Shown: positions 25,216 to 33,552, numbered from the stretch's first letter. The stretch: 64,000 bases of DNA from Paenibacillus sp. FSL R7-0204 (GCF_038002225.1 NZ_JBBOCA010000001.1:4402001-4466000); one strand, 5' to 3'. Made by a program: numbers and translations. The notes: generated from the letters alone by a model not told the origin.

Positions 25216-25827
25216 ATGAAACAAATCTGTCAAAAAGTGAGGATGATCCGGATGGCGAAAGTACAACCTAAGCAGACGCAGCGGCTTGTAACAGCTCGTG
25301 TACTGCGCAGCGTAGCTGCGGCCATGCTCCCATTCTACCGGAAAATTGCCGGAAACCGCAGTTATGCCAGGCAATGGACAACCGCGATTGTCACTGCCGA
25401 CCTGGACCTGATGGGCAGCTTGCTCCACAGTATACCCGCACTTGCGGACGCGGAGAATTACGGAACCAACGGGATCGGATATTTTATCTCTTTCCCTTTT
25501 CCGCTGCCGATTGCCTTCTATACCAATGGAACGACAATTCCGCCGGGGACTGTTCAGTTCACCTTCAATACAGACGCCCACCGCTGCATAGCGCGTTCCA
25601 TCATCCCGCTGTACCGTGAGCTTGCGGTTAACCGGAGCTTCGCGGAAGCCATGGCTGCCGCCATCAGACGTAAGGACAACCGGGCGGTAAGGGCAATGGT
25701 CCGCAGTCTGGTTAGAACAACGTCACTGAAATCCGTAACGATTGAAGAAAGCGGAATAGCACTGCTGTTCAAAACCAGGTTCAGCAAGTATCCTTACCGC
25801 AACCTTCTGTTTCAGGAAATGATGTAG
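25216..25827 (+). CDS. Hypothetical protein with an internal duplication
   Basis: About 203 residues from the ATG at 25216 (AGGTG upstream); an ATG at 25252 with GTGAGG upstream is equally possible. Two copies of one helical unit are visible: LPFYRKIAGNRSYARQW near residues 38-54, followed by a helix ending in LLHSI, and IPLYRELAVNRSFAEAM near 133-149, followed by a helix ending in VRSLV. Between them lies a strand-rich insert with ISFPFPLPIAFYTNG. There is no signal peptide or known catalytic motif. I do not recognise the family. A 186-residue frame on the opposite strand covers half of it and was dismissed because it has no ribosome-binding site and odd composition. Confidence 0.7.
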   Translation: MKQICQKVRMIRMAKVQPKQTQRLVTARVLRSVAAAMLPFYRKIAGNRSYARQWTTAIVTADLDLMGSLLHSIPALADAENYGTNGIGYFISFPFPLPIAFYTNGTTIPPGTVQFTFNTDAHRCIARSIIPLYRELAVNRSFAEAMAAAIRRKDNRAVRAMVRSLVRTTSLKSVTIEESGIALLFKTRFSKYPYRNLLFQEMM

Positions 25828-25941
25828 CTGGCCGGTCCCGCAGATCGGGGTTGATACGCTTGCAACCTTTTCTGATCTCATTACGTTAGAGGAGTTGATA
25901 CAGGCCAAACGGCCCAACCCTATAATAGAGGTGGAATTCAG

Positions 25942-26616
25942 ATGAGTATGAAAAAAAACACGATCGCAGCTATTACAGCAGTAACCCTCCTTTCCTTCTC
26001 TCTTGGCGGACAAATTTTCGCAGCAGGCAGCAGCTTCAAGGATATCAGCCAGGTGACAGGTAAAGATAAGATCAACTCTCTGAAGGAGCAGGGCCTGATC
26101 AAAGGAATCTCCGACACCCAATTTCTGCCGGCATCCACAGTAACTACAGCGCAAGGGATACAGTTTATCTCCGGCGGTCTCCAGCTTAGTCTGGCGGCAA
26201 TTGATTTCAATAAGGCACCACAGGCAAGTGCGCTGTTCTCCAAAGTAAAAGACAATGCCTGGTACGCCGAAGCCTTCATCAATGCCCATTATAATGGCGT
26301 GAATATCCCGGCCAATATCGATCCGGCCAAGCCGATTACCAAAGAGCTGTATACCAGTATGCTGGTTCAAGCCGTGGAAAAAGCCGGTAACCTGCCGATG
26401 ATCAATCTTGTCCCAGTTGAACTTACAGATGCAGACGCGCTGGACCCTTCCTATCAGGGCAGCATTCAGCGGGCGCTGAAATACAAGATCACTGCCCTCG
26501 ATGCCAGCGGCAAGTTCAATCCGAAGAGCAACATTACCCGCGCTGAAGCAGCAGTAATGCTGTATAACACGCTGGACTACTTGAAGACCGTCAGCGATGG
26601 CGGCACACAGAAGTAA
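25942..26616 (+). CDS. Secreted SLH-domain-like protein
   Basis: 224 residues. A signal peptide at residues 1-28 (MKKNTIAAITAV to GGQIFAA) is probably cleaved after AAG or FAA. Two to three S-layer-homology-like repeats follow: SSFKDISQVTGKDKINSLKEQGLIKGI near residue 31, KVKDNAWYAEAFINAHYNGVN near 87, and a terminal one with SIQRALKYKITA and FNPKSNITRAEAAVMLYNTL near 172-215. The terminal TRAE is the usual anchor motif for binding pyruvylated cell-wall polymer. No other domain is present, so it is either a small surface protein or a regulator of surface assembly. GAGGTGG lies seven bases upstream of the ATG. Confidence 0.85.
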   Translation: MSMKKNTIAAITAVTLLSFSLGGQIFAAGSSFKDISQVTGKDKINSLKEQGLIKGISDTQFLPASTVTTAQGIQFISGGLQLSLAAIDFNKAPQASALFSKVKDNAWYAEAFINAHYNGVNIPANIDPAKPITKELYTSMLVQAVEKAGNLPMINLVPVELTDADALDPSYQGSIQRALKYKITALDASGKFNPKSNITRAEAAVMLYNTLDYLKTVSDGGTQK

Positions 26617-26662
26617 AGGAAGTTGGATTCGTTCATACCGCTTTATACGCGTATGATAGATA

Positions 26663-26712
26663 AAAGGCTGTCCCGGAAGCCGTTACGGCTAGGGGCAGCC
26701 TTGTTTTTTTTA
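26663..26712 (+). terminator. Terminator of the SLH-like gene
   Basis: AAGGCTGTCCC pairs with GGGGCAGCCTT (one G-T) around a loop with its own AGCCG/CGGCT pairing, followed by GTTTTTTTT. Confidence 0.9.
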
Positions 26713-26740
26713 ACATGAAATACGTAGGCTTATTGTGAAG

Positions 26741-26767
26741 TGAAACATTCTCCCCTTACCATACGTG
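26741..26767 (+). promoter_or_regulatory. ECF-sigma promoter of the second sigma/anti-sigma pair
   Basis: TGAAAC (26741-26746) and CGTG (26764-26767) are separated by 17 bases, a very good match to the TGAAAC/CGT pattern of Bacillus ECF promoters. It lies 24 bases before the sigma start, which implies autoregulation. Confidence 0.7.
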
Positions 26768-26790
26768 TTAGGAGTGAATGGAGGCGAATA

Positions 26791-27297
26791 ATGGGGAACA
26801 ACGACAACCTTTTGAATGATCCTGACAACTTAACAACTACTGTCAACCAGTATGCCGATATGATACTTCGCTTGGCACTGGCTCATCTCGGTAATTTGGC
26901 GGATGCTCAGGATGTGTGCCAAGAGGTATACATCAAGTATTTCAAGCACCAACGTATCTTTAACAACCCGGAGCATGAGAAGGCATGGTTTATAAGAGTA
27001 ACAATTAATACGTGCAGGGACGTAATCCGCAGCCCGTGGCGGAAATGGTTCTCCCCCTATGAAGAAGTCCCTCTTCCTAATGAACCGGCAGAAGATCTGG
27101 AAATCGTCACCTATGTACTTATGCTTCCCCGGAAATATCGGATCGTCATACACCTCTATTATTATGAGGGCTACAAAACAGCAGAAATTGCGCAGCTCCT
27201 GAGCATCAATGAGAATACGGTCCGCACACAGCTTAAACGGGCCAAAGCCCTTCTGAAGACGAAGATAATGGAGGAGTGGGATGATGATGAAGCATAA
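26791..27297 (+). CDS. ECF-type RNA polymerase sigma factor
   Basis: 168 residues. Region 2 spans residues 15-85, with MILRLALAHLGNLADAQDVCQEVYI and HEKAWFIRVTINTCRDVIR. Region 4 spans about 105-160, with MLPRKYRIVIHLYYYEGYKTAEIA and the recognition helix INENTVRTQLKRAK. The ATG at 26791 has GGAGG six bases upstream. The frame is open from 26740, but that part is occupied by the ECF promoter, which rules out the longer start. The gene overlaps the next one by 17 bases. It presumably transcribes its own operon and a small regulon when released by the downstream membrane protein. Confidence 0.93.
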   Translation: MGNNDNLLNDPDNLTTTVNQYADMILRLALAHLGNLADAQDVCQEVYIKYFKHQRIFNNPEHEKAWFIRVTINTCRDVIRSPWRKWFSPYEEVPLPNEPAEDLEIVTYVLMLPRKYRIVIHLYYYEGYKTAEIAQLLSINENTVRTQLKRAKALLKTKIMEEWDDDEA

Positions 27298-27934
27298 ATA
27301 TGTGCAGGGGATGAACGAAATCAAAGCAGACGAGGCACTCAAACAAACTATAATCCGCAGAGTCACGAATAATTCCGGAACGCCAAAGACCTCAGCTTGG
27401 ACATTTCGCAGAAAAATTATGACCACTGTATTCTCCTGTGTGATTATACTCTTAATCGCCATCTGGGGACCACTCCTTGTAAACAGCGGCGATCCAGCTA
27501 ACCCTTCTCCCGTTTACAGCGGGTTCATGGTGACAGCTTATGCAGCTGACGGCGCCCCGGTAGTGGCACAACCCGATGTCGAATTTCCGCTGGGCAAGTA
27601 TTCTATGTTCATGAGCAGTGTGCCGGGCTTTCCCTTAACCCTTGTTGCTGAAGGTGCCGACAGGATTGAGCTGCAAGCCTCCGAAGGAGAACTGCTCCTA
27701 TGGAATCCGGCCGATTCCAAGCTACTCCCACAGCGGCAAGCTGCCGCAGTTCAATCAGGTGACACAATCTACTGGAGTCCCGTAGCAGACGGCTCTTCCC
27801 AACCCGCAGCCACGGACGGCATTCTGGAAGTTACCGCTTACCGTGACAATCACAAACTGGGCAGCACACTGATCCAGATTCATACGCAGGATCACATCTT
27901 CTACTCTGCTAAACTAATGGCTACAGAACAATAG
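27281..27934 (+). CDS. Putative membrane-anchored anti-sigma factor
   Basis: 217 residues. A short cytoplasmic N-terminus of about 45 residues (EIKADEALKQTIIRRVT) precedes one membrane helix near residues 49-67 (TTVFSCVIILLIAIWGPLL). The extracellular part of about 150 residues is strand-rich (FMVTAYAADGAPVV, LEVTAYRDNHKLGSTLIQI) with no cysteines and no enzymatic motif. It overlaps the ECF sigma gene, as anti-sigma genes usually do, and shares its promoter. The anti-sigma role is inferred from position and topology; I do not see a ZAS/zinc motif. Three consecutive ATG codons begin at 27281, after GAGGAGTGGG. Confidence 0.75.
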   Translation: MMMKHKYVQGMNEIKADEALKQTIIRRVTNNSGTPKTSAWTFRRKIMTTVFSCVIILLIAIWGPLLVNSGDPANPSPVYSGFMVTAYAADGAPVVAQPDVEFPLGKYSMFMSSVPGFPLTLVAEGADRIELQASEGELLLWNPADSKLLPQRQAAAVQSGDTIYWSPVADGSSQPAATDGILEVTAYRDNHKLGSTLIQIHTQDHIFYSAKLMATEQ

Positions 27935-28133
27935 TATTCTAAAAGGTGAAAGGCGTGAAACTTATACGGCTTTTGTAAGACAGCCTCCCTCGCCCCAGTA
28001 ATGAAGGACACTCATGCCCCTCATTTGCTTATTCAGCCCACTTTATAGTTCGATTTGTAAAATTCATCCATGAGATCTGAGGTATTTCTAGAATATTGAC
28101 TTTGTATATAGAACCTGCGTGTTTAATCTAAAT

Positions 28134-28286
28134 TTACTCCATCTTGTCCTTATCCTTTTGAATATTAATCAAAATATCAAGTCTTTCAATGATGCGTTCA
28201 TCATTCTTTAAATGTTTCTTCAACCTCCCATCGATGCTGGCTACGCCTAAAAGAGCTACGCACGCAATGAAAATAAGGATACCCAT
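28134..28286 (-). CDS. Small single-pass membrane protein
   Basis: 50 residues from the ATG at 28286, which is preceded by a run of G that can act as a ribosome-binding site. The first 18 residues form a membrane helix (MGILIFIACVALLGVAS). The rest is a charged amphipathic helix (DERIIERLDILINIQKDKDK) likely to lie in the cytoplasm as a coiled coil. The frame is open upstream to 28355, but that part has no site. The layout is common among small Bacillus membrane proteins of unknown role. Confidence 0.55.
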   Translation of the reverse strand: MGILIFIACVALLGVASIDGRLKKHLKNDERIIERLDILINIQKDKDKME

Positions 28287-28382
28287 GTAATCCCCCCCAT
28301 ATGTGTCTGTTGTGCTATGCTTAATACCATTGTAAAATTCATCAAATAATTCCACAAGTTTAATTGCATTGGTACCATGAAG

Positions 28383-28511
28383 TCACGCTAAACTGTCAGA
28401 GGTAGCAATCACGACTTCCCCTCTAAAGTTCATGTAAATATCCTCCTCTTGTTGATCTTTCACCTCACCGTAATAGACTGGATTGGAGTGTATTCGGTTT
28501 TTCGCATACAT
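28383..28511 (-). CDS. Doubtful small reading frame
   Basis: About 42 residues beginning MYAKNRIHSNPVYYGEV, with an acidic middle (KDQQEEDIYMNFRGE). The local sequence is AT-rich compared with the flanking genes. No clear ribosome-binding site precedes any start. It could be a small gene, a remnant of a longer one, or chance. The surrounding gap 27935-28598 shows no other gene apart from the small membrane protein. Confidence 0.2.
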   Translation of the reverse strand: MYAKNRIHSNPVYYGEVKDQQEEDIYMNFRGEVVIATSDSLA

Positions 28512-28598
28512 CGTGTGCAACATATAAATTTCAAAAAAGACAGACCGGATTGCCCTTGGCCTGCCCTTGCACATTAGCTATTATAAGCGTTACCCCTA

Positions 28599-29348
28599 TC
28601 ACTCTTCCCCGCTGAGCCGGTTCAGGAATTGCAAGGCGCGCGGGTTCTTCGTCTGCTCCAGTACCTCCCGGGGCGTTCCTTGCTCCAGAATGAGTCCGCC
28701 TGCCATCAGGATGATCCGGTCTGCCACATCGGCCGCGAATTTCATCTCATGGGTGACGATGACCATGGTCATGCCTTCCCGGGCCAGCTGCTTGATGACC
28801 TTCAGCACCTCGCCGACCAGCTCAGGGTCAAGTGCCGAGGTCGGCTCATCGAACAGCAGTACCTCTGGCGAGGCCGCCATAGCGCGGGCTATCGCTACAC
28901 GCTGCTGCTGGCCGCCGGACAGCTGATGCGGATATGCATTTGCCTTGTCTGCCAGACCCACCTTGTCCAGCAGGGCCAGCGCCTTGCTGCGTGCTTCTTC
29001 CTTGGAACGCTTTTGCACCGTGACCTGTCCCTCCATCACATTGCCGATCGCCGTCATATGCGGGAACAGATTATAAGACTGGAACACCATTCCTGTCTGC
29101 TGGCGCAGGGACAGTACGGTACGCTGTGGAATTTTGGCGCCCGGGGTGAAATCCAGCTTAATTGTGTTCAGTGTAAGACTGCCCTTGTCGGGGGTCTCCA
29201 GCAGGTTGAAGCAGCGCAGCAGCGTGGTTTTGCCGGAGCCGGAAGGTCCGATAATGACCATGACCTGGCCGTGTTCAACGGTGAGATCCACACCTTTTAA
29301 CACCGCAAGCGGCCCGAAGGACTTATGTAAATCGCGTATCTCAATCAT
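28599..29348 (-). CDS. Polar amino acid ABC transporter ATP-binding protein
   Basis: 249 residues, GlnQ-type. Walker A is IIGPSGSGKTTLLRCF near residue 32. The Q-loop is in GMVFQSYNLFPHMTA. The signature is LSGGQQQRVAIARAMAASP near 142, Walker B is VLLFDEPTSALDPE near 163, and the switch His is in VIVTHEMKFAADV. It powers the permease encoded directly upstream. AAGGAGG lies seven bases before the ATG. It is the last gene of a three-gene operon (binding protein, permease, ATPase). The substrate is a polar amino acid or cystine by family; it cannot be fixed further. Confidence 0.93.
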   Translation of the reverse strand: MIEIRDLHKSFGPLAVLKGVDLTVEHGQVMVIIGPSGSGKTTLLRCFNLLETPDKGSLTLNTIKLDFTPGAKIPQRTVLSLRQQTGMVFQSYNLFPHMTAIGNVMEGQVTVQKRSKEEARSKALALLDKVGLADKANAYPHQLSGGQQQRVAIARAMAASPEVLLFDEPTSALDPELVGEVLKVIKQLAREGMTMVIVTHEMKFAADVADRIILMAGGLILEQGTPREVLEQTKNPRALQFLNRLSGEE

Positions 29349-29366
29349 GCGTGAGCCTCCTTCACC

Positions 29367-30038
29367 TTAACTGGCCGAATACCGGTCCAGCCGCTTCTCC
29401 AAGTAATTCTGCAACGCCGACAATACGGAACAAAACAGCAGATAGAACAGCGCCGCTTCGCAATACAGCAGCAGGGGTTCATAAGATGTCGCTACAATCT
29501 GCTGGGCTTTTCTAAAAATCTCGACATAAGTAATACTGGCCGCAAGCGAAGTATCCTTAACCAGACTAATAAAAGAATTCGATAACGGCGGAACCGACAC
29601 ACGGGCAGCTTGAGGCAATATTACCCGCCGCAGCGCCTGCCTCCGGCTCATCCCCACGGAGAACGCGGCTTCCCACTGGCCTTTATGAATAGACAGAATG
29701 GCAGCCCGGACAATCTCCGACGAATACGCCCCGACACTGAGCGTGAACCCGATGACAGCGGCGATGAACGGATCGAGCACAATCCCGGCGGCAGGCAGTC
29801 CATAGAAAATAATGAACAGCTGTACCAGCAGCGGCGTTCCCCGGATCACCCAGACGTAGAAACGGGCGATCAGCCTCGGAAGCCTCCAGGAGGACAGCCG
29901 GGCAAGTGCAGTAATCACCGCCAGCAGCAGCCCCAGAATAAAGGATACCAACGCTAGCGGAAGGGTAAAAGCCACCCCCGCTTTGAACAGGGGCAGCAGT
30001 GAATCGAGAAATATTTGTATTTGGCGCTCATCCATCAT
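29367..30038 (-). CDS. Polar amino acid ABC transporter permease
   Basis: 223 residues with five to six membrane helices, the first near residues 17-40 (AGVAFTLPLALVSFILGLLLA). The HisM/GlnP-type permease signature is present: IRGTPLLVQLFIIFYGLP near 63, AYSSEIVRAAILSIHKGQWEAA near 103-124 and the EAA loop SRRQALRRVILPQAARVSVP near 130-150. It forms the channel for the binding protein encoded upstream, whose stop overlaps this start by four bases (ATGA). It acts in the cytoplasmic membrane. Confidence 0.93.
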   Translation of the reverse strand: MMDERQIQIFLDSLLPLFKAGVAFTLPLALVSFILGLLLAVITALARLSSWRLPRLIARFYVWVIRGTPLLVQLFIIFYGLPAAGIVLDPFIAAVIGFTLSVGAYSSEIVRAAILSIHKGQWEAAFSVGMSRRQALRRVILPQAARVSVPPLSNSFISLVKDTSLAASITYVEIFRKAQQIVATSYEPLLLYCEAALFYLLFCSVLSALQNYLEKRLDRYSAS

Positions 30039-30886
30039 TTCGATACGTCAGCTCCGAAGTACTTCTCGGAGATCTTAAGGTAGGTCCCGTCGCTCTTCAT
30101 AGCGGTCAGCGCTTCGTTCACAGCCTGCACCAGCTCGTCATTCCCTTTCAGGAAAACTGCGGCACTATACGAGCCTTCGGCAATCTCATCCACCTTCTTG
30201 ATCTTGATATCCGGCTTCTGCTTCTTCAGGTCGAGGAAGGACAAGCCGTCATTAACGGTAGCATCGATCCGGCCGGAGGTCAGCAGATCAATCGCCTGAT
30301 TGAAGCCCTCGGTGGATACGATCTCGGCACCGTTGTCTGTGGCGATTTTGCCGAGGTTACTGGTGAGCGACTGACCGGCTTTTTTACCCTTGAGATCAGC
30401 GAATGTCTTAATATCCTGATTATCCTCCGGCACGATCAGCACAGCCTTGGAGACAATATACGGATCGGAGAAATCATATTTCACTTTGCGCTCATCGGTG
30501 ATCGAGACTTCATTGAAGATCACATCGAAGCGCTTCGCATCCATCCCTGCAAAAATCCCGTCCCACTGCGTCTCAATGAACTCCGGCTTCACACCCAGGC
30601 GCTTGGTGACTTCTTCGGCGATTTCGACATCGAAGCCCGTCAGCTTGCCGTCCGCATCATGGAAGGTGAACGGTGCGTAGGTCCCTTCGGTTCCGATGCG
30701 CAGCTTGCCGCTGGCTTTGACAGCCTCCAGACTGTTCTGCTCCCCTGAAGCTGCACCCTCTGAAGCCGCTGCCGTGGGTTCAGCCGCAGTATTGCCGCCC
30801 GCTGCTGTCTTGTTATCATTGGTTCCGCAAGCTGCAGCCGTGACCATGGTCAGGAGCAGCATAATAGTTAAACTCAGTTTTTTCAT
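30035..30886 (-). CDS. Amino acid ABC transporter substrate-binding lipoprotein
   Basis: 283 residues. The signal peptide ends in the lipobox TAAAC near residue 20, so the mature protein is lipid-anchored outside the membrane. A linker rich in Ala, Gly and Glu follows. Residues 55-280 are a bacterial extracellular solute-binding domain family 3: LRIGTEGTYAPFTFHDADG, LTGFDVEIAEEVTKRLG and FDVIFNEVSITDERK are its usual ligand-contact regions. The first gene of the transport operon, with GAGAGGGG upstream. Cystine-type (TcyA) or general polar amino acid specificity is possible; the ligand is not determined. Confidence 0.93.
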   Translation of the reverse strand: MKKLSLTIMLLLTMVTAAACGTNDNKTAAGGNTAAEPTAAASEGAASGEQNSLEAVKASGKLRIGTEGTYAPFTFHDADGKLTGFDVEIAEEVTKRLGVKPEFIETQWDGIFAGMDAKRFDVIFNEVSITDERKVKYDFSDPYIVSKAVLIVPEDNQDIKTFADLKGKKAGQSLTSNLGKIATDNGAEIVSTEGFNQAIDLLTSGRIDATVNDGLSFLDLKKQKPDIKIKKVDEIAEGSYSAAVFLKGNDELVQAVNEALTAMKSDGTYLKISEKYFGADVSK

Positions 30887-30958
30887 TTGATGAATCCCCT
30901 CTCATATCTTCTCTGCAGACACCAGCTTAGCTTGCCCCAATTTCTGCTCCTGCAACAC

Positions 30959-30991
30959 AAAAAGCGACCCTCCGGGAAATGGAGAATCGCT
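30959..30991 (-). terminator. Terminator of the MFS efflux gene
   Basis: On the minus strand AGCGATTCTCC pairs with GGAGGGTCGCT (two G-T) around a seven-base loop, followed by TTTTTG. Confidence 0.8.
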
Positions 30992-31032
30992 GCTCTATGG
31001 ACTACATAAGCTCTGCTTCTATATGGGTATTA

Positions 31033-32553
31033 CTATACATGCATGATTTCCGGTGCTGCCTTCTCCTTAGAACGTTCAGTTCCGGAATGGCGGCCGCGGC
31101 GCAGAAGCAGTCCAAGAACCGCACCGCCAAGCGCGACAAACATCATAATGTGGAATGTGTCCGCGAAGCCCTGGGATAATACGGTTTGCTTAGCCAGCAG
31201 CAAAGCTTGCTGTGAAGCGCCTGCGGTGCTTTTACCGGCAGCCGCCGCCGCTTCCTGCATCTCTATGCCGCGCGCCGTTGTTCTTGCGGTCAGAATCGTA
31301 ACCAGCGTCGAGACGGCCAGCGAAGTAATTACCTGCTGCATCGAGTTCGTCAGCGAGGTTACCCGGTTCACCAGATGGCTGGGCGCCTTGTTGAGCAGAT
31401 GCGTGTTCATGGGCATCATCATCATCCCCATGCCCGCCCCGCACATGATCAGCGGAAGGATCAAATCACGGCTCTGCGTGGTAAGATCCACATGAGAATA
31501 TTGAAATAATGCGCCGGAGACCAGACTGAGACCGCAGACCACGAGCCAGCGCACACCGATCCGGTCGAACAGTATCCCGGCAATCGGCATCATCAGCCCG
31601 GAAGCGATCGCTTGCGGCAGCAGCGTCAGACCGGTATCAAATGCGCCGAAGCCGCGGGCCTGCTGCAGAAATTGCGGGAGCAGGAATAACGCGCCGTATA
31701 AGCCGAACTGGGCAATCCACTGCACGATGATTCCTGTCGTGAAATCTACGGATTTCAGAATCCGCAGCTCCAGCAGCGGTGTCTTGGAGCGCAGCTCGGC
31801 GATGACAAAAGCAATCAGCGCCACAGCGCCCAGCAGCAGCCCAATCAGCGTCTTATCAGAGGTCCAGCTCTGAGCGCCCTGGCTAACCCCGTAAGTGAGC
31901 GATGCAAAAGCCAGCGGGCCAAGAACCATACCTAGCTTATCCATGCCGGGCACGCTGTTCTTCGCCGCACTCGGCAGCTTGCGCAGTCCAATCAGTACAG
32001 CAATGATGCCAATCGGAATATTAATGAGGAAGATCCAGCGCCAGGAATGGTATTCAACCAGCCAGCCCGACAATACCGGACCAATAGCCGGTGCGAACAG
32101 AACGGGAATGCCCATAATCCCCATGACAACGCCGACCTTACTTTTGGGAGCCAGTCTGTATACGTAGGCCATTCCTACAGGGAGCACACAGCCGCCGCCC
32201 AGTCCCTGAATAACCCGGAAAACAATCAGCCACTCGGCGCTGCTTGGTGTAGCGCACAGAATCGAGCCTATCGTGAACACAATTACCGCTGTCAGGAAGA
32301 CCGTCTTGGCTCCGAACCGGTCAGACAGCCAGCCTGACAGCGGAATAACGGAAGCTTGGGCCAGCATATATCCGGTAACTACCCACTGCAGCGTATGCAG
32401 GTCCGTCTTGAAATCCACCACCAGCCTGGACAAGGCTACGTTCATCGCCGTACTGTCCAGCACAACCATAAATACTCCTGCAATAATAGCCAGCAGCGGA
32501 ACCAGAATGCTGGACAGCCGGAAATCGGCTTCCTGCTTCAAGGTCTGATCCAT
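31033..32553 (-). CDS. DHA2-family MFS multidrug efflux transporter (EmrB/QacA type)
   Basis: 506 residues with about 14 membrane helices. DHA2 motifs are visible: MVVLDSTAMNVALSRLV in helix 1 (motif D1 with the membrane Asp), WLSDRFGAKTVFLTAVIVF between helices 2 and 3 (motif A) and IGPVLSGWLVEYHSWRWIF in helix 5 (motif C, typical of exporters). It exports toxic compounds or lipids by proton antiport. AGGAGG precedes the ATG by nine bases. The divergent TetR gene and the two palindromes between them indicate drug-inducible repression. The actual drug is unknown. Confidence 0.93.
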   Translation of the reverse strand: MDQTLKQEADFRLSSILVPLLAIIAGVFMVVLDSTAMNVALSRLVVDFKTDLHTLQWVVTGYMLAQASVIPLSGWLSDRFGAKTVFLTAVIVFTIGSILCATPSSAEWLIVFRVIQGLGGGCVLPVGMAYVYRLAPKSKVGVVMGIMGIPVLFAPAIGPVLSGWLVEYHSWRWIFLINIPIGIIAVLIGLRKLPSAAKNSVPGMDKLGMVLGPLAFASLTYGVSQGAQSWTSDKTLIGLLLGAVALIAFVIAELRSKTPLLELRILKSVDFTTGIIVQWIAQFGLYGALFLLPQFLQQARGFGAFDTGLTLLPQAIASGLMMPIAGILFDRIGVRWLVVCGLSLVSGALFQYSHVDLTTQSRDLILPLIMCGAGMGMMMMPMNTHLLNKAPSHLVNRVTSLTNSMQQVITSLAVSTLVTILTARTTARGIEMQEAAAAAGKSTAGASQQALLLAKQTVLSQGFADTFHIMMFVALGGAVLGLLLRRGRHSGTERSKEKAAPEIMHV

Positions 32554-32624
32554 GTCTCTTCTCCTCCTAAAGCTGTCCGCGTTCTAGATTGACCTGCGGG
32601 CAGATTGTTCTATATAATGAGTGA

Positions 32625-32674
32625 ACGGACAACTGTCCGTAAGTGCAATTCATAGTCTACGGACAATTGTCCGT
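32625..32674. promoter_or_regulatory. Two palindromic operators for the TetR regulator
   Basis: ACGGACAACTGTCCGT (32625-32640) and ACGGACAATTGTCCGT (32659-32674) share perfect seven-base arms, and the second is a perfect palindrome. Centres are 34 bases apart, about three helical turns. They lie between the divergent efflux and TetR genes and cover the likely promoter of the efflux gene (GGACAG / TATAGA on the minus strand). Confidence 0.85.
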
Positions 32675-32735
32675 TGTGTCAATTCTTTTATTTATTTTTC
32701 TGTAAATCACTGATTTATTTCTGAAAGGGGTCCTC

Positions 32736-33392
32736 ATGAACAAGCCAGACACCGATGCTGCACAGCTCCCGCGCTCAGCTCCGCAAGCCATAGAATCCGC
32801 TCCGCCAGTGTCCGCCGATCCTTATGTACAGCGGATTCTTGAAGCTGCCCGCCAGTTGTTCACTGAGAGCGGACTTGAGGCGGTCAGCATGTACAGCATT
32901 GCCAAGCGTGCAGGCATAGGGCAAGGCTCCCTGTACCGCCGTTTCACGGACAAGGGTGAGATCTGTTCTGCACTACTGAAGGGCAGCGCAGATCAATTCC
33001 TGTCCGGGCTGGAGCAGCAGGTCGCTGCCAGTGCCGGAGAACTCCCGGCTCTCGCTCAGCTGCAGAGCAGCATTGAGCAGATTGCCGATTTCATTGAGCA
33101 ATATGCCGAGCTGCTGAATATGATCAAAGCCGAGTTCACCGGCAAGAAGCAGCTGACCCAGTTTGAGCATCCTTTTTTCCAGCGGCTGGGGGTGATGATG
33201 ACAGAACTGCTAGAGCGCGCTGCGGCAGGGGGCGAGATTATTGACATTGATCCGGCCTTTGCGGCCACCGCCTTAATCTCTGTCCTCAGTCCCGATCTGT
33301 ACCTGTATGAGCAGAAGCGGCACCACTCCTCCAAGCTGGACATCTCCAGGGGCATCATCACTTTGTTCGTGACCGGTCTGGCAAAGCGCTGA
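32736..33392 (+). CDS. TetR/AcrR-family repressor
   Basis: 218 residues. The DNA-binding domain spans residues 28-75: ILEAARQLFTESGLEAVSMYSIAKRAGIGQGSLYRRF is the canonical TetR helix-turn-helix. The remaining 140 residues are the helical ligand-binding and dimerisation domain (LQSSIEQIADFIEQYAELLNMI, then DPAFAATALISVLSPDLYLYEQ). AAAGGGG lies five bases before the ATG. It is divergent from the DHA2 efflux gene and presumably binds the two ACGGACAnnTGTCCGT palindromes, releasing them when the exported compound binds. The first 27 residues are a disordered Pro/Ala-rich lead. Confidence 0.93.
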   Translation: MNKPDTDAAQLPRSAPQAIESAPPVSADPYVQRILEAARQLFTESGLEAVSMYSIAKRAGIGQGSLYRRFTDKGEICSALLKGSADQFLSGLEQQVAASAGELPALAQLQSSIEQIADFIEQYAELLNMIKAEFTGKKQLTQFEHPFFQRLGVMMTELLERAAAGGEIIDIDPAFAATALISVLSPDLYLYEQKRHHSSKLDISRGIITLFVTGLAKR

Positions 33393-33402
33393 CCGCCTGC
33401 CC

Positions 33403-33430
33403 TTTACAAGAGGAGAATTTGTGGTATATT
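33403..33430 (+). promoter_or_regulatory. Candidate promoter of the thiamine operon
   Basis: TTTACA (33403-33408) and TATATT (33425-33430) are 16 bases apart, about 35 bases before the riboswitch. Confidence 0.5.
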
Positions 33431-33464
33431 AAGTAGCAATTACGAATTCAATAGCAACATTATT

Positions 33465-33552
33465 CACTAGGGGAGTCGGCCGACTGAGACGGAGCTTAAG
33501 CTCCGGACCCTTTGAACCTGATCTGGATCATACCAGCGGAGGGAAGTGGAGC
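33465..33552 (+). promoter_or_regulatory. TPP (THI-box) riboswitch
   Basis: The conserved TPP aptamer blocks occur in order: GGGGAGTC, CTGAGA, a variable GGAGC/GCTCC hairpin, ACCCTTTGAACCTGATCTGG, ATCATACCAGC and GGAGGGAAGTGG. It lies upstream of the thiZXY genes and a terminator, so binding of thiamine pyrophosphate is expected to end transcription before the transporter. Confidence 0.95.

Noticed and set aside
25021..25581. 186-residue minus-strand frame opposite the duplicated hypothetical gene
   Set aside because: No ribosome-binding site; the plus-strand frame shows an internal duplication and normal composition.
25921..25926. TATAAT directly before the SLH-like gene as a -10 box
   Set aside because: It overlaps the ribosome-binding region; transcription from it would leave only a few bases of leader and remove most of the GAGGTGG site.
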